From: Ketobacter sp. MCCC 1A13808
Lineage (GTDB): Bacteria; Pseudomonadota; Gammaproteobacteria; Pseudomonadales; Ketobacteraceae
Length of the DNA: 64,000 bases
Assembly: GCF_009746715.1 (NCBI RefSeq)
Contig: NZ_VRKW01000006.1
Coordinates: forward strand, 124,001 to 188,000
Direction of reading: 5' to 3'
A program made the translations under genes and the position numbers. Numbering within the stretch: position 1 is the first letter of the stretch; each line of letters starts with the position of its first letter. Below, piece after piece: positions 45,965 through 63,495 of this stretch. The notes below the pieces were generated by a model that worked only from the letters and a program-made list of their open reading frames with translations, was not told where the DNA came from and did no database searches.

Positions 45965-46407
45965 AACGCGCTCATTGGATTGAACACCACCCGCCTCTTC
46001 TTTGCCCCCGACCTGCCCCGATTGCAATCGTCACGGCCTGACACCACCCCACCCTCATCCGATGTTTAATCGCATATTCAATGGCGTTCTAAACAGTGGA
46101 AAAAAAATGGCTGATTTTAAATAAAAGTTCTAAAAAAACAGGGTTAAAACGGGGTAAACGTGTTGGCTGGAAACAGCGTATAGGCCCAAATAGCCTATAA
46201 CGTTATTTATGTGCTGTCACTAGCCTGGCAGGCAATTCCAACTATAAATAAAAAAAATCCATAAAAATGAAATAATCCCTTTTCTTTCAACCGTTTTTAA
46301 TTTTTCATACTAAGATAATAATTAAGCATGATTTTGTTATTGAACAAATCGCACCGAAGCAAAGTCCAAGCTTAGCTAACCGGTTGCAGTGAACACGAGG
46401 TAGCTCC
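45965..46407. other. AT-rich regulatory region upstream of yeaG
   Basis: 443 bases without a gene. The stretch about 46075-46340 is strongly AT-rich with many A runs. An imperfect hairpin (TATAGGC 46179-46185 with GCCTATA 46193-46199, 7-base loop) lies within it. In enterobacteria and pseudomonads the yeaG operon is driven in starvation by RpoS or RpoN; I could not place a good GG-N10-GC site (TGGCAGGCAATTCC near 46228 fails at -12). Confidence 0.45.
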
Positions 46408-48330
46408 ATGAGTATATTCAGTCACTACCAGAATCGATACGAAGTCACCCAGGAAGAAGAATACTCCCTGCAAGAGTATCTCGATCTCTGTAAGCAAGAC
46501 CCGCAATCCTATTCCAGTTCAGCAGAGCGTATGCTCGCCGCCATTGGCGAACCTGAGATGATCGACACATCGATGGACCCGCGCCTGAGCCGCATTTTCT
46601 CCAATAAAATTATCCGACGCTATCCAGCCTTTAGTGAATTTTACGGCATGGAAGAGTGCATCGAACAAATTGTTTCTTACTTCCGTCACGCCGCTCAGGG
46701 CCTGGAAGAGAAAAAACAAATTCTGTATTTATTGGGCCCGGTTGGTGGTGGTAAATCCAGCCTGGCAGAACGATTAAAACACTTAATCGAAAAAATCCCT
46801 TTTTATGCCATCAAAGGTTCACCGGTAAACGAATCACCGCTCAATCTGTTTGCGCCGGAAGAAGACTGCGCGATTCTTGAAGAAGAATACGGTATTCCAA
46901 GACGCTACGTGAAAGGCATCATGTCTCCCTGGGCTGTGAAACGTCTGCACGAATTCAACGGTGACATTTCCAAATTCAAAGTGGTAAAACTGTACCCCTC
47001 CATACTCGACCAAATCGGTGTGGCCAAAACAGAGCCCGGCGACGAAAACAACCAGGATATTTCCAGCCTGGTAGGTAAAGTGGACATCCGCAAACTGGAA
47101 GAATTCGCCCAAAGCGATCCGGATTGTTACGCCTTTTCGGGTGGGCTTTGCAAAGCCAACCAGGGCTTGCTCGAATTCGTCGAGATGTTCAAAGCGCCGA
47201 TTAAAGTATTACACCCGTTGCTGACCGCAACCCAGGAAGGCAACTACAACAGCACCGAAGGCATGGGAGCAATTCCGTTCGACGGAATCGTACTGGCCCA
47301 CTCCAACGAATCTGAATGGCAGGCATTCCGAAACAACAAAAATAACGAAGCGTTTATTGACCGGATCTATATCGTAAAAGTGCCCTACTGCCTACGGGTT
47401 ACTGAAGAAATTAAAATCTACGAAAAACTACTTCAGAACAGCTCGTTGTCGAACGCTCATTGTGCACCGGACACCTTGCGCATGCTGGCCCAGTTTTCTA
47501 CCTTGTCACGATTGAAAGAACCAGAGAACTCTTCCATCTATTCGAAGATGCGTATCTACGATGGTGAAAACCTGAAAGATACCGATCCGAAAGCGAAATC
47601 CTATCAGGAATACCGGGATTCAGCGGGTGTTGATGAAGGTATGGATGGGTTGTCTACCCGCTTTGCTTTCAAGATACTCTCCAAAGTATTCAACTACGAT
47701 CATTCAGAGATAGCCGCCAACCCGGTGCATCTGTTACATGTTCTGGAAAACTCCATTGAACAGGAACAGTTTCCCGGTGACACTCGCGAACGTTACCTGC
47801 GTTTTATCAAGGAATTTCTGGCTCCTCGCTACGTGGAATTCATCGGCAAGGAGATTCAGACGGCCTATCTGGAGTCCTACTCCGAATACGGACAGAATAT
47901 CTTCGATCGCTACGTTACCTACGCCGACTTCTGGATCCAGGATCAGGAATATCGTGATCCCGACACCGGAGAAATATTTGATCGTAAATCACTGAATGAT
48001 GAGCTGGAGAAAATAGAGAAACCCGCCGGCATCAGCAATCCCAAAGATTTCCGCAATGAAGTGGTTAATTTTGTACTTCGGGCTCGTGCAAATCACGCCG
48101 GGAAAAACCCATCCTGGCTGAGCTACGAAAAACTGCGCACTGTAATCGAGAAGAAAATGTTCTCCAACACCGAAGACCTGCTTCCCGTTATCTCGTTCAA
48201 CCCCAAAGCATCACAGGGCGATCAGAGAAAACACGAAGACTTTGTTTTGCGCATGGTGGAACGTGGCTATACCGAGAAACAGGTTCGCCTGCTGTCGGAA
48301 TGGTATTTAAGAGTTCGTAAATCGCAATAA
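46408..48330 (+). CDS. yeaG: PrkA-type serine protein kinase (YeaG)
   Basis: 640 residues: N-terminal AAA+ domain with Walker [17 protein letters not shown] (about 109-124), and a C-terminal kinase-like region related to PrkA. A cytosolic stress and starvation kinase, nearly always with yeaH and spoVR. First gene of the three-gene unit, preceded by a long AT-rich region; yeaH begins 13 bases later. Confidence 0.94.
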   Translation: MSIFSHYQNRYEVTQEEEYSLQEYLDLCKQDPQSYSSSAERMLAAIGEPEMIDTSMDPRLSRIFSNKIIRRYPAFSEFYGMEECIEQIVSYFRHAAQGLEEKKQILYLLGPVGGGKSSLAERLKHLIEKIPFYAIKGSPVNESPLNLFAPEEDCAILEEEYGIPRRYVKGIMSPWAVKRLHEFNGDISKFKVVKLYPSILDQIGVAKTEPGDENNQDISSLVGKVDIRKLEEFAQSDPDCYAFSGGLCKANQGLLEFVEMFKAPIKVLHPLLTATQEGNYNSTEGMGAIPFDGIVLAHSNESEWQAFRNNKNNEAFIDRIYIVKVPYCLRVTEEIKIYEKLLQNSSLSNAHCAPDTLRMLAQFSTLSRLKEPENSSIYSKMRIYDGENLKDTDPKAKSYQEYRDSAGVDEGMDGLSTRFAFKILSKVFNYDHSEIAANPVHLLHVLENSIEQEQFPGDTRERYLRFIKEFLAPRYVEFIGKEIQTAYLESYSEYGQNIFDRYVTYADFWIQDQEYRDPDTGEIFDRKSLNDELEKIEKPAGISNPKDFRNEVVNFVLRARANHAGKNPSWLSYEKLRTVIEKKMFSNTEDLLPVISFNPKASQGDQRKHEDFVLRMVERGYTEKQVRLLSEWYLRVRKSQ

Positions 48331-48343
48331 GGCGGGTGAAGCA

Positions 48344-49630
48344 GTGTCGTATATTGTAGATCGACGCCTAAACGGTAAGAACAAAAGCACGGTAAATCGG
48401 CAACGGTTCCTGCGTCGTTATCGCAAGCACATCAAAAAAGCGGTAGATGAAGCAGTGACCAAACGCAGCATTACCGATCTTGAGAGCGGGGAAAGCATAT
48501 CCATTCCCCGCCGGGATATTTCCGAGCCGTTTTTTCACCACAGCAAAGGTGGCAAAAGGGAAATGGTTCATCCCGGCAATAAAGAGTTTGTTGCCGGCGA
48601 CCATGTGCAGCGCCCTCAGGGTGGTGCCGGCGGAGGCAGTGGTGAGGGTGATGCCAGTGACTCCGGCGAAGGCATAGACGAGTTCGTATTTCAGATTAGC
48701 CAGGATGAATTCCTCGACTTTCTGTTTGAAGATCTGGAGCTGCCTAACCTGGTAAAACGTCAGCTGCAGGGGGTCGAGACCTTCAAATACGTCCGCGCAG
48801 GCATCATCAATGATGGTAACCCTGCCAAAATCAACGTGGTGCGCTCTATGCGTCAGGCAACCAGCAGACGTATTGCGCTGGGCGCGTCCAGCCGCCGCCG
48901 TTTGCGTGAGTTTGAAGCCGAATTCGCAGCGCTCCAGGAACAAGACCCGATTCTGCGGGATAAGCGTCGGGAGAAAGAGCTCGAAGACGAAATTAATTTA
49001 CTGCGCCGCCGCATCAAAAAGATTCCGTTCATCGATACCATTGACCTGCGTTACAACCATCACCTGAAGCAGCCTAAACCCACTTCAAAAGCCGTCATGT
49101 TTTGCCTTATGGATGTATCAGGCTCCATGAATCAGGCCATGAAAGACATGGCAAAACGTTTTTTTATTTTGCTGTATATGTTTCTGAAGCGGAATTATGA
49201 GCGCATTGAGGTGGTCTTTATCCGGCATCACACCAGCGCCAAGGAAGTGGATGAGGAAGAGTTCTTTTACAGCCGCGAAACCGGCGGCACCATCGTTTCC
49301 AGTGCGCTGAAGATGATGAAAGACATAATGCAGGAGCGTTACCCTGCAGACGAGTGGAACATCTACGGTGCCCAGGCATCGGATGGAGATAACTGGAACG
49401 ACGATTCGCCTACATGCAGGGAAATACTGCTTAAGGACATATTGCCGCAAGTCCAGTATTACTCCTACATCGAAATCAACCCCCGCCGGCATCAGGCTTT
49501 GTGGCGTGAATATGAAACCATTGAAGCCACCTGCGAACATTTTGCCATGCAGCAAATCAGCGATCCGGGCGACATCTACCCGGTGTTCCGCGAACTGTTC
49601 CAGCGTAAGCAGGTGCAGCGAGCCAGTTAA
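48344..49630 (+). CDS. yeaH: DUF444 / VWA-like protein YeaH
   Basis: 428 residues. N-terminal [24 protein letters not shown] is diagnostic, a glycine-rich linker lies near 90-105, and the C-terminal half has a von Willebrand A-like MIDAS motif, MDVSGSM. GTG start with AAGGCGGGTG upstream. Believed to act with YeaG in nitrogen and carbon starvation; exact role unknown. Confidence 0.94.
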   Translation: MSYIVDRRLNGKNKSTVNRQRFLRRYRKHIKKAVDEAVTKRSITDLESGESISIPRRDISEPFFHHSKGGKREMVHPGNKEFVAGDHVQRPQGGAGGGSGEGDASDSGEGIDEFVFQISQDEFLDFLFEDLELPNLVKRQLQGVETFKYVRAGIINDGNPAKINVVRSMRQATSRRIALGASSRRRLREFEAEFAALQEQDPILRDKRREKELEDEINLLRRRIKKIPFIDTIDLRYNHHLKQPKPTSKAVMFCLMDVSGSMNQAMKDMAKRFFILLYMFLKRNYERIEVVFIRHHTSAKEVDEEEFFYSRETGGTIVSSALKMMKDIMQERYPADEWNIYGAQASDGDNWNDDSPTCREILLKDILPQVQYYSYIEINPRRHQALWREYETIEATCEHFAMQQISDPGDIYPVFRELFQRKQVQRAS

Positions 49631-49645
49631 CACGGAAGGATGTCT

Positions 49646-51199
49646 ATGACTGAACAAAACCCCATATCGACAGGGTCCGACTGGACGTTTGAACTGGTTC
49701 AGGAATACGATCGGGAAATCGGACGTATCGCTGAAGGATTCGGCCTCGACACCTACCCCAACCAGATCGAAATCATATCGGCTGAGCAGATGCTGGATGC
49801 CTATTCGTCAGTCGGTATGCCAGTGGGTTACAACCATTGGTCCTATGGTAAGCACTTTGTTTCCAACGAGCAGCATTACCGCCGGGGACAAATGGGTCTG
49901 GCCTATGAAATCGTTATCAACTCCGACCCCTGCATCGCCTATCTGATGGAAGAAAACACCATGACCATGCAGGCTCTGGTGATCGCCCATGCCTGCTATG
50001 GTCACAACTCTTTCTTCAAAGGTAATTACCTTTTTAAAACCTGGACCGACGCGACCTCTATCATTGACTATCTGGTGTTTGCCAAAAACTACATCATGAA
50101 ATGTGAGGAACGCTACGGTGTCGATGAAGTGGAAGCGGTACTGGATTCTTGCCATGCGTTAATGAACTATGGTGTCGATCGGTATAAACGCCCTTATCCC
50201 ATTTCCGCCGAAAAAGAACGTCAGCGGCAGCAGGAACGCGAGGAATACTTACAAAAGCAAGTCAACGAATTATGGAAAACCATCCCTTTAATGGGGGGCA
50301 AAAAGAGCAAACTCAGCACCAAGCGCTTCCCCGAGGAACCCCAGGAAAACTTACTTTACTTCATTGAAAAAAATGCCCCGCTGCTGGAGCCCTGGCAACG
50401 GGAAATCGTGCGCATAGTCAGAAAAATTGCTCAGTACTTTTATCCCCAGCGCCAAACCCAGGTTATGAACGAGGGCTGGGCCACATTCTGGCATTACACC
50501 CTGCTCAACAAGCTCTATGAGGAAGGTCGGGTCACAGACGGGTTTATGCTCGAATTCTTACAATCCCATACGTCTGTCGTATTCCAACCGTCATTTGATA
50601 GCCGCATGTACAGCGGCATTAACCCCTATGCACTGGGGTTTAATATGATGCAGGATATTCGACGTATTTGTGAGAATCCGACACAGGAAGATAAAAAGTG
50701 GTTCCCGGATATCGCTGGCAGTGACTGGAATAAAACCCTGCATTTCGCGATGCAGAATTTCAAAGATGAAAGCTTTGTACAGCAATTTATGTCACCCCGG
50801 ATCATCCGCGAGTTTAAATTTTTCTCCATTCTTGATGATGACAAGGAACGCGACCTGGAAATTACCGCCATCCACGATGATCCCGGCTACCGGGATATCC
50901 GCGAATCCCTGTCAAAGCAATACAATCTGTCCATGAACGAGCCCAATATTCAGGTTTATAACGTCAATGTACGCGGCGATCGCTCTTTAACCCTGCGCCA
51001 CGTACGGCACAACCGGCGCCCCCTGGACGAAGAGTCGGCACAGGAAGTGTTGAAACACCTGCGACGCCTCTGGAAGTTTGATGTCGTCATTGAATCTGTT
51101 CAGGGCGATGAAGTTATGGAAACCTTCAAATGTGGCAGTGAAGGCATTGAAGTCAATTCCATACACGATGACGAGCCCGGCCTGATCCAAAAAGTCTGA
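49646..51199 (+). CDS. spoVR: SpoVR/YcgB family protein
   Basis: 517 residues; SpoVR-like, with HACYGHNSFFKGNYLFKTWT and NEGWATFWHYTLLNKLYEEG, both conserved, and His/Glu patterns resembling metal sites. Molecular function unknown; in Bacillus it affects spore cortex. Start 49646 is six bases after GGAAGG; the ATG at 49640 directly abuts that site and is unlikely. Last gene of the yeaG unit. Confidence 0.93.
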   Translation: MTEQNPISTGSDWTFELVQEYDREIGRIAEGFGLDTYPNQIEIISAEQMLDAYSSVGMPVGYNHWSYGKHFVSNEQHYRRGQMGLAYEIVINSDPCIAYLMEENTMTMQALVIAHACYGHNSFFKGNYLFKTWTDATSIIDYLVFAKNYIMKCEERYGVDEVEAVLDSCHALMNYGVDRYKRPYPISAEKERQRQQEREEYLQKQVNELWKTIPLMGGKKSKLSTKRFPEEPQENLLYFIEKNAPLLEPWQREIVRIVRKIAQYFYPQRQTQVMNEGWATFWHYTLLNKLYEEGRVTDGFMLEFLQSHTSVVFQPSFDSRMYSGINPYALGFNMMQDIRRICENPTQEDKKWFPDIAGSDWNKTLHFAMQNFKDESFVQQFMSPRIIREFKFFSILDDDKERDLEITAIHDDPGYRDIRESLSKQYNLSMNEPNIQVYNVNVRGDRSLTLRHVRHNRRPLDEESAQEVLKHLRRLWKFDVVIESVQGDEVMETFKCGSEGIEVNSIHDDEPGLIQKV

Positions 51200-51226
51200 G
51201 CCAACACTCGAACTCCGGCAAAATGC

Positions 51227-51266
51227 AAAAGCACCGACTTATTGAATAGTGTCGGTGCTTTTTTTG
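51227..51266. terminator. Strong bidirectional terminator after spoVR
   Basis: 12-bp stem AAAAGCACCGAC / GTCGGTGCTTTT with a 12-base loop, continuing into a run of T on the plus strand; the A run serves the minus strand. It ends just before the stop of the convergent deacetylase gene. Confidence 0.9.
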
Positions 51267-51268
51267 GG

Positions 51269-52351
51269 TTACTCCCGATACCAGCTGCCGTCATCGCGCT
51301 TACGAATCCAGGTTTTAGAATACCAATGGTAACGGCCCTGCTGGCCTGCTACCGGCATCGTACAGTTATAACGGGAGCGCCCTACCGGGATGGCCGTATC
51401 CGACTGAATAGTGAATTCTTTGTCTGCGGTTTTAACGACGTTAATTTCACCCTGGTCACTGGCAAAGCAGGTCAGAGCGCCGTTAACCGCCGTCAAGGTG
51501 AGCTTAAGTTGCGGCTTCGCCGGCTTGCTCCAAACTATTGGCTCACTGCTCTCTTTTGCTATCGGCAATGGCAGGCTAGCGGCCTTTAATCTGAATGCCT
51601 TTTCATCAACATAGTGTTCATTGAAGGGGAACCGCGGGGCAATACCCGAGTTCAACAGCGCTTTATCCACCGCCCCAGACTGTTGACCGAAACCCAGAAA
51701 ACCCCACTCCTGGATTTTTTTCAGCAACCGCTCGTTGACCTCGCCATAGGGGTAAGCGAAATATTTCCAATTCGCGCCGGTCTCTTCCGCTATACGCGCC
51801 TCTGATTGTTTGAGCTCACCTTCAATACGGGCGAGCCACTCCGATTCGGACTCCCCTTCCAATTTACGTAGCAGGTGCAAATGGCTTTGGGTGTGATTGG
51901 CTAACTGCGCACCTTGCTTTTGTAACTCCCGCAACTGATCCCAACTCATAAATCCACGCAGCTTTTGATCAACCGGATCGGTGCTGACAAATAGAGTAAA
52001 CGGGTAGCCGAATTCGTTTAAAATCGGGGCTGCATTTTGATAAACATCCAGATAAGCGTCATCGATGGTGATCACTACCGTTTTATCCGGCAGCGCTTTG
52101 TCCTGTTGTAAAAATGCCACTAACCTGGCCAGCGGCCAGACATTGAAACCGTCTTCTTTCAAAATTTCCATATGACGCCGAAACGCCTTCGGGGTAACAC
52201 GGGTCGATGCCGGTGCACTATCCGAAACGTGATGATATTGCAGAATTACCCCGTGCCGGACGTCACCTTGCGCCTGCACCGGGCCGCTATTCACCGCAAT
52301 TAACAACCCGTTCACCAGAACCAACAAAGCAGATAAACATTGCATGACCAT
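51269..52351 (-). CDS. Exported polysaccharide deacetylase family protein
   Basis: 360 residues with a signal peptide (about 1-27, ending VQA) and a NodB-type deacetylase domain: VILQYHHVSD, VVITIDDAYLDVY with the metal Asp, and the His pair in ANHTQSHLHLL, followed by YFAYPYGEVNE. The C-terminal about 90 residues form an extra beta region. A PgaB-like role on an N-acetylated surface polysaccharide is possible, but no pga genes are here. Start 52351 chosen for AGGCG five bases upstream over 52381. Confidence 0.85.
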   Translation of the reverse strand: MVMQCLSALLVLVNGLLIAVNSGPVQAQGDVRHGVILQYHHVSDSAPASTRVTPKAFRRHMEILKEDGFNVWPLARLVAFLQQDKALPDKTVVITIDDAYLDVYQNAAPILNEFGYPFTLFVSTDPVDQKLRGFMSWDQLRELQKQGAQLANHTQSHLHLLRKLEGESESEWLARIEGELKQSEARIAEETGANWKYFAYPYGEVNERLLKKIQEWGFLGFGQQSGAVDKALLNSGIAPRFPFNEHYVDEKAFRLKAASLPLPIAKESSEPIVWSKPAKPQLKLTLTAVNGALTCFASDQGEINVVKTADKEFTIQSDTAIPVGRSRYNCTMPVAGQQGRYHWYSKTWIRKRDDGSWYRE

Positions 52352-52446
52352 ATAGTCGCCTGTTTTTGGGATTGGTATCATGGCAGTGTAACCTAAATTT
52401 CTGGTTCCTAATTCGACTCAACAACAATGATAATTAAGGTGTACCC

Positions 52447-52896
52447 ATGCAATTTGATATTGAGAAAATAAACGAGCTGACTACCGGTTCCATTCCCCTG
52501 GCGAAATTCGCCGGCGCAGAGGTAATTGAGTTTGAACGGGGCTATGTGAAAATGAAGCTACCCTATGAACAAAATTGCAATCACATTGGCATGATGTACG
52601 CTGGCTCTTTGTTTACCATCGCTGAGCTACCGGGCGGCTCCCTGTTCTTCAGTGCCTTTGATGTCGCCAAGTGCTACCCGATTGTCACCGAGATGAGCAT
52701 CAAGTTCCTGAAGCCTGCGAAAACCGCTGTCACGGTGGAATCCCGCATCAGCGAAGAAGAAATTGAGCGCATTAATCGCGAAGTAGAAGAAAAAGGAAAG
52801 TCCGTTTATATACTGGAACAGGAAATTAAAGATGAAAACGGAGAAATCTGCGCTGTGACCACTGCCCGCTACCAGGCACGGGCCCACGGACGATAA
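52447..52896 (+). CDS. Hotdog-fold thioesterase (PaaI/DUF4442-like)
   Basis: 149 residues: the hotdog helix region is CNHIGMMYAGSLFTIAELPGG, followed by strands YPIVTEMSIKFLKPAKTAVTVES and GEICAVTTARYQA. Probably hydrolyses an acyl-CoA; the substrate is unknown. Single gene, convergent with hemE. Confidence 0.8.
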   Translation: MQFDIEKINELTTGSIPLAKFAGAEVIEFERGYVKMKLPYEQNCNHIGMMYAGSLFTIAELPGGSLFFSAFDVAKCYPIVTEMSIKFLKPAKTAVTVESRISEEEIERINREVEEKGKSVYILEQEIKDENGEICAVTTARYQARAHGR

Positions 52897-52978
52897 GGTT
52901 CATCACCCACACGGACCAAACCGGTGTTAGCGGCGACGCAGCTTGATAGCAGAGTTGCCGCCCGTTTGATTAAAGCGG

Positions 52979-54043
52979 TTAGCGATGGTATTGGGCACTT
53001 AGCTCATGCACCGCATCCACAAACACCTTGGCGTGATCCGGGTCTGCATCCAATGCGATACCGTGCCCCAGGTTAAATACGTGGCCTTCTCCAGAACCGA
53101 AGCTTTCCAGTATTCGTGCCACCTCCTTACGGATGCTATCAGGGGAGGCGTACAGTACCGACGGGTCCATGTTGCCCTGCAGTGCAATCTTGTCGCCGAC
53201 TCTCTGCCTGATATCGCCCAGCTCAACAGTCCAGTCCAGCCCGGCCGCAGCGCAGCCAGTATCCGCGATCGCTTCTATCCACTGGCCACCGTTTTTGGTG
53301 AACAGAATGGAGGGCACCGCGCGACCGTCGTGCTCTTTTAGCAAACCGTCGACAATTTTTTTCATATAACGCAGGGAAAACGCCTGGTAATGCTGGCTAC
53401 TCAACACACCACCCCAGGTATCAAAAATCTGCACGGCCTGGGCGCCGGCCAGAATTTGCTGATTCAGATAATCAATAACGCTGTCTGCCAGCTTCGCCAG
53501 TAATGCGTGCAGCACATCCGGCTGCGAGTACATCATGCGTTTGATGGTGCGAAAGTCTTTGCTGGAGCCCCCTTCAACCATATAAGTTGCCAACGTCCAC
53601 GGGCTGCCCGAAAATCCAATCAAAGGCACGCGCCCAGACAATGCAGAACGGATGGTGCGCACCGCATTCATCACGTAGCCCAATTCGTTGGAAGCGTCAG
53701 GCACCGTCAATTGCTCGACATCCTGCTCGCTGCGAATGGTTTTGCGAAAACGGGGGCCCTCCCCTTCTTCAAAATACAACCCCAATCCCATCGCATCCGG
53801 GATGGTCAGGATGTCCGAAAACAAAATGGCCGCATCCAGCTCGAATCGCTCAAGCGGTTGCAGCGTGACTTCACAGGCCAATTCCGCATTTTTACACAGC
53901 GACAGAAAATCCCCTGCGTGGGCTCGTGTTGCCTTATATTCCGGAAGATAACGACCGGCCTGTCGCATCATCCAGACCGGAGTGACATCCACCGGTTGTT
54001 TCATCAGGGCTCGCAAAAATCGATCGTTTTTCAGTTCAGACAT
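52979..54043 (-). CDS. hemE: Uroporphyrinogen decarboxylase
   Basis: 354-residue TIM barrel of haem synthesis. Motifs: [16 protein letters not shown] near 20, the [15 protein letters not shown] element with the catalytic Asp, and [18 protein letters not shown]. Downstream of gltD, 43 bases; gltB-gltD-hemE order is conserved in Pseudomonas. Confidence 0.97.
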   Translation of the reverse strand: MSELKNDRFLRALMKQPVDVTPVWMMRQAGRYLPEYKATRAHAGDFLSLCKNAELACEVTLQPLERFELDAAILFSDILTIPDAMGLGLYFEEGEGPRFRKTIRSEQDVEQLTVPDASNELGYVMNAVRTIRSALSGRVPLIGFSGSPWTLATYMVEGGSSKDFRTIKRMMYSQPDVLHALLAKLADSVIDYLNQQILAGAQAVQIFDTWGGVLSSQHYQAFSLRYMKKIVDGLLKEHDGRAVPSILFTKNGGQWIEAIADTGCAAAGLDWTVELGDIRQRVGDKIALQGNMDPSVLYASPDSIRKEVARILESFGSGEGHVFNLGHGIALDADPDHAKVFVDAVHELSAQYHR

Positions 54044-54086
54044 GTAATCCCTTTATTTTATTATGGTATTGCCGATTGCTGCGGAC

Positions 54087-60066
<5,980 letters not shown>

Positions 60067-60285
60067 CACAAGCGAAAGCCCTTTTTCCAGTGAATTCAAT
60101 AGGTTATTTGAGAATCTCGCGCCTGATATACGCAATCCAGGCAAAAATGGACAGCCATTTTACATGCGAACCCTCAATTGGACAAACGTATCTCCCTCTT
60201 CTGGTGCACGTAGCACGTCCAAAGAGAGGCACACCAGTAAAATACACGCAAAAAACAGTCCAGAAATGAATGAGTTAGGAATGAC

Positions 60286-61836
60286 TCACTGGTTTTTTAT
60301 TTCCTCTTGAATTGCCTCGGCTTTTCGGATCCAGGGCCCCTGCTTTTGCAGCGCTTGTGGTAATTTTGTGACAGCTGCACTTGCAGCGTCGTGATTCGGG
60401 TAACTTGCCTGCACCACCACATACCAGGGAGCACCATGACGCGCCATGCGATAATAAGCAAGATTCTTTACGCCAGAGTAGCGATTGACAAAGGTTTCGA
60501 CCGTCTTCCACTCTTTGGCACCCAACAGCTGTATCACATAATCGCCTTTTGGAAGCGTGCCCAACCAAGCAGACCGATCACTCACACCCGCTACTGTTTT
60601 ACCGACAACCCCGGCGCGTTCCGCCGGTTCGGGCACAGGCTGCTCGACAGGAGCACGCTGTTCTGGAGTCGGATCGATAACGCTCTCGGTTTCGTCCGGC
60701 TTATCCATAACCACCACCGGTTCAACCAGGCTCACCTGATCCTGGGCTTCCCGCTGATCTGCATCGGATGAAGCATCCGTCTCCGCACCGGCTTGCTGCG
60801 GTTCCGTTGCCGGCGCCTCTGTGATTTGCCCTGGGGCCAATACGACTGCGGGCGGGTCGCCAACGTCCGCAAAACCGGGTTGGACCTGCTCGGCGCGATC
60901 CGCCAAGTCCACTTTATCAGGCTCGGGCTGCTTGCTGCCGCGCATCAATATCAACAGCACAAGCACAACCGCCATGATTGCAAGCGCAGCCAGATGCATT
61001 TTGGGCAATCCGGATAGGGTCGCGGGCTTGGGCACCGGCGTTGGCATCGTCGCTGCCAATAAGTCACGCGCCATTTCATTAATTTGCTGGATATTACCCA
61101 ACGTTTGATTGTGAATGTGCAGCAGCTGCTCATCATTAAAACGCACTTGACCGAGCCCGGCAGTGCGCAGTCGATAGGCCAAATATTCGCTGGTTTCTTC
61201 CGGCGTAAGCGGATACAGGGTCAGTTGAAAATTATCAGGCACCTGACTAATCAGTTCATATAGATAGCCGGCAGATTCAAGCTCAATTGCGTCCACCACC
61301 AAAAGAAATTTGACCGGAAGGCCAGCGGTGATCGCTAACAGTTCGCGAATAAGCAGACAGCTTTCCGGGCTTAGGTGTTGAGCCTGACGCACGACAGCCA
61401 ACAATGTTTTTGACTCACTGTCAGCAGCTTGAGCCGTGGCCGTTAAAACCTGCTGCCGGTTTTCAAGTGTCAATTCCTGAGGACACCGCCAGGCAGTCGA
61501 AAGTGCTGATGATATGTCTTGCGGGCGATTCAGCACATTGGACTGAATCAACGCCAGATCAAACAATTCCGGATCCAGCATGGCAATCATGCGATTCACA
61601 AGAAAGTGTTTGCCCACACCGGCATCGCCATCCAGCACCAACAAGGCTGGGCCATAGCGTAATAAGTGCTGCAATTGCTCCAGTGTATCCTGGCGGCCTC
61701 CTCCGGGGAAAAACAGCCCGTCAATGCGGGCATCATCGAACGGATCCAGCACTGGCTGCGCTTCGGAGGATTCCGGCTGAGCAGTCTGCCCGTGAGTATC
61801 GGACAGGTTTTTATTCGTATCAGGCTGTGCAGTCAT
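60286..61836 (-). CDS. damX: DamX-like AAA and SPOR domain division protein
   Basis: 516 residues. N-terminal ExeA-like AAA ATPase (about 55-275) with Walker [10 protein letters not shown], one membrane helix (about 281-300), a Pro/Glu/Gln-rich periplasmic linker, and a C-terminal SPOR domain (about 425-500, [13 protein letters not shown]) that binds denuded peptidoglycan at the septum. ATG at 61836 overlaps aroB by 17 bases; a TTG at 61866 is less likely. Confidence 0.88.
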   Translation of the reverse strand: MTAQPDTNKNLSDTHGQTAQPESSEAQPVLDPFDDARIDGLFFPGGGRQDTLEQLQHLLRYGPALLVLDGDAGVGKHFLVNRMIAMLDPELFDLALIQSNVLNRPQDISSALSTAWRCPQELTLENRQQVLTATAQAADSESKTLLAVVRQAQHLSPESCLLIRELLAITAGLPVKFLLVVDAIELESAGYLYELISQVPDNFQLTLYPLTPEETSEYLAYRLRTAGLGQVRFNDEQLLHIHNQTLGNIQQINEMARDLLAATMPTPVPKPATLSGLPKMHLAALAIMAVVLVLLILMRGSKQPEPDKVDLADRAEQVQPGFADVGDPPAVVLAPGQITEAPATEPQQAGAETDASSDADQREAQDQVSLVEPVVVMDKPDETESVIDPTPEQRAPVEQPVPEPAERAGVVGKTVAGVSDRSAWLGTLPKGDYVIQLLGAKEWKTVETFVNRYSGVKNLAYYRMARHGAPWYVVVQASYPNHDAASAAVTKLPQALQKQGPWIRKAEAIQEEIKNQ

Positions 61837-62899
61837 CCAATGTGGCCCGGAGATTGGTTTGATCAAAATTGGTCGTCACTACTGCATCCCCCAGGGCCTG
61901 CAATAACACCAGGCGAATCCGCGCATCAATATTTTTTTTGTCCACGGCCATTCGCTCTAAATAATCATTCTCTGTCATATTTGGGGGCCCGGCAACTGGC
62001 AAACCGGCCGCTTCAATAATTGCTTGGGTGCGATCAATATCAGCTTGGCTCAGATAGCCCTCTTTCTGGGATAACACTGCCGCCATAACCATACCCGCGC
62101 CCACAGCCTCACCGTGCAACCATTGCCCATACCCCTGATCCGCTTCAATCGCGTGACCGAAAGTATGCCCCAGATTCAGGATCGCCCGGACACCGCCTTC
62201 GCGCTCGTCTGCCGCGACCACTTCCGCTTTAATTTCACAAGACCGCTTGATCGCATACCCCAGGGCTTCGCTTTGATGCCCCCGCAGCAGACTCATATTA
62301 CGTTCAATCCAATCCAAAAACTGGGTATCCCGGATTAATCCGTATTTTATGACTTCGGCCAGACCAGCCGAGAGTTCCCGCTCCGGCAGCGTCGAAAGGC
62401 AATCGGTATCGGCAATCACGGCCTTCGGCTGATGAAACGCACCGATCATATTTTTACCCAACGGGTGATTAACCCCGGTTTTGCCGCCGACCGACGAATC
62501 CACTTGAGAAAGCAGGGTTGTGGGTATTTGTATGAAATCAACACCGCGCTGATAGCTGGCTGCCGCGTATCCGGTAATATCACCCACCACCCCACCACCC
62601 AATGCGATTAATGTGGTGCTGCGGCTGTGCTTCCGCTCCAGCAAAGCAGTATAGATTTGGTTGAGGGTATCGAGGGTTTTGTATTGTTCACCGTCGGGCA
62701 ATACCAGGCTTGATGCCTCGTATCCGTGCAATGCCGACTGGACTTTTTCGAGATACAGCGGTGCGATGGTGGTGTTGGTGACAACCAGCACTTGCTTGCC
62801 TGCAAGCTTGGGCAGCAATGCCCCGAGTTGAGCCAACAACCCACCGCCAATATAGATCGGATAACTGCGTTCACCCAATGCAACACTCAGGGTTTCCAT
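61820..62899 (-). CDS. aroB: 3-dehydroquinate synthase
   Basis: 359-residue NAD/Zn enzyme of the shikimate pathway. Motifs: [37 protein letters not shown], and zinc ligands in [12 protein letters not shown] and [15 protein letters not shown] lies five bases before the ATG at 62899 (two bases before the ATG at 62902), so 62899 is taken. Confidence 0.97.
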   Translation of the reverse strand: METLSVALGERSYPIYIGGGLLAQLGALLPKLAGKQVLVVTNTTIAPLYLEKVQSALHGYEASSLVLPDGEQYKTLDTLNQIYTALLERKHSRSTTLIALGGGVVGDITGYAAASYQRGVDFIQIPTTLLSQVDSSVGGKTGVNHPLGKNMIGAFHQPKAVIADTDCLSTLPERELSAGLAEVIKYGLIRDTQFLDWIERNMSLLRGHQSEALGYAIKRSCEIKAEVVAADEREGGVRAILNLGHTFGHAIEADQGYGQWLHGEAVGAGMVMAAVLSQKEGYLSQADIDRTQAIIEAAGLPVAGPPNMTENDYLERMAVDKKNIDARIRLVLLQALGDAVVTTNFDQTNLRATLDDCTA

Positions 62900-62969
62900 C
62901 ATAACTCCTCTTGCCAAATATTGGCCTATTGTAGCTACTAAGGAGTATCGGGTACACAGGTGAGAAGCG

Positions 62970-63488
62970 TTAGGGCTGGGTAATCAGGCGCGCAATTTCG
63001 CTGGCCACGTCCTTGATATTGGAAGCGTCGGTGTCCACCACATAATCAGCCACTTCCTGATAGAGCGGTTCACGGGTTTTCATTAATTCAGTGAGCACTT
63101 TACGCGGTTCAGCATGTTGCAACAGGGGCCGCTTACGATCCTTTGCCGTGCGCGTGAGCTGTTGTTCGATGGAGGTTTTGAGATAAACGACAATGCCCCG
63201 GGCAGAAACAACCCGGCGATTTTCCTCCCGGGTAACCGCTCCGCCACCGGTCGCTAATACGATTCCGTCCCGCAAGGTGAGTTGATCGATAACAGCCTGC
63301 TCGCGACGGCGAAAACCTTCTTCACCTTCAACGTCAAAAATCCAGGGGATATCCGCGCCGGTGCGGGCCTCGATTTCGTGATCTGAATCGACGAATTCGT
63401 AGCTGAGTAATTGGGCAAGCTGACGCCCGATGGTGCTTTTACCTGCACCCATCGGGCCTACTAAAATGACATTTCCGTGTTTTGACAT
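62970..63488 (-). CDS. aroK: Shikimate kinase
   Basis: 172 residues: P-loop GPMGAGKST (11-19), shikimate contacts in FVDSDHEIE and [14 protein letters not shown], and an adenine-loop Arg in KDRKRPLL. Seven bases after pilQ, as in Pseudomonas pilMNOPQ-aroK-aroB. Confidence 0.97.
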   Translation of the reverse strand: MSKHGNVILVGPMGAGKSTIGRQLAQLLSYEFVDSDHEIEARTGADIPWIFDVEGEEGFRRREQAVIDQLTLRDGIVLATGGGAVTREENRRVVSARGIVVYLKTSIEQQLTRTAKDRKRPLLQHAEPRKVLTELMKTREPLYQEVADYVVDTDASNIKDVASEIARLITQP

Positions 63489-63495
63489 TTACTTC

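Noticed and set aside
46220-46245. RpoN (-24/-12) promoter upstream of yeaG
   Set aside because: TGGCAGGCAATTCC has the GG but lacks GC at the required spacing.
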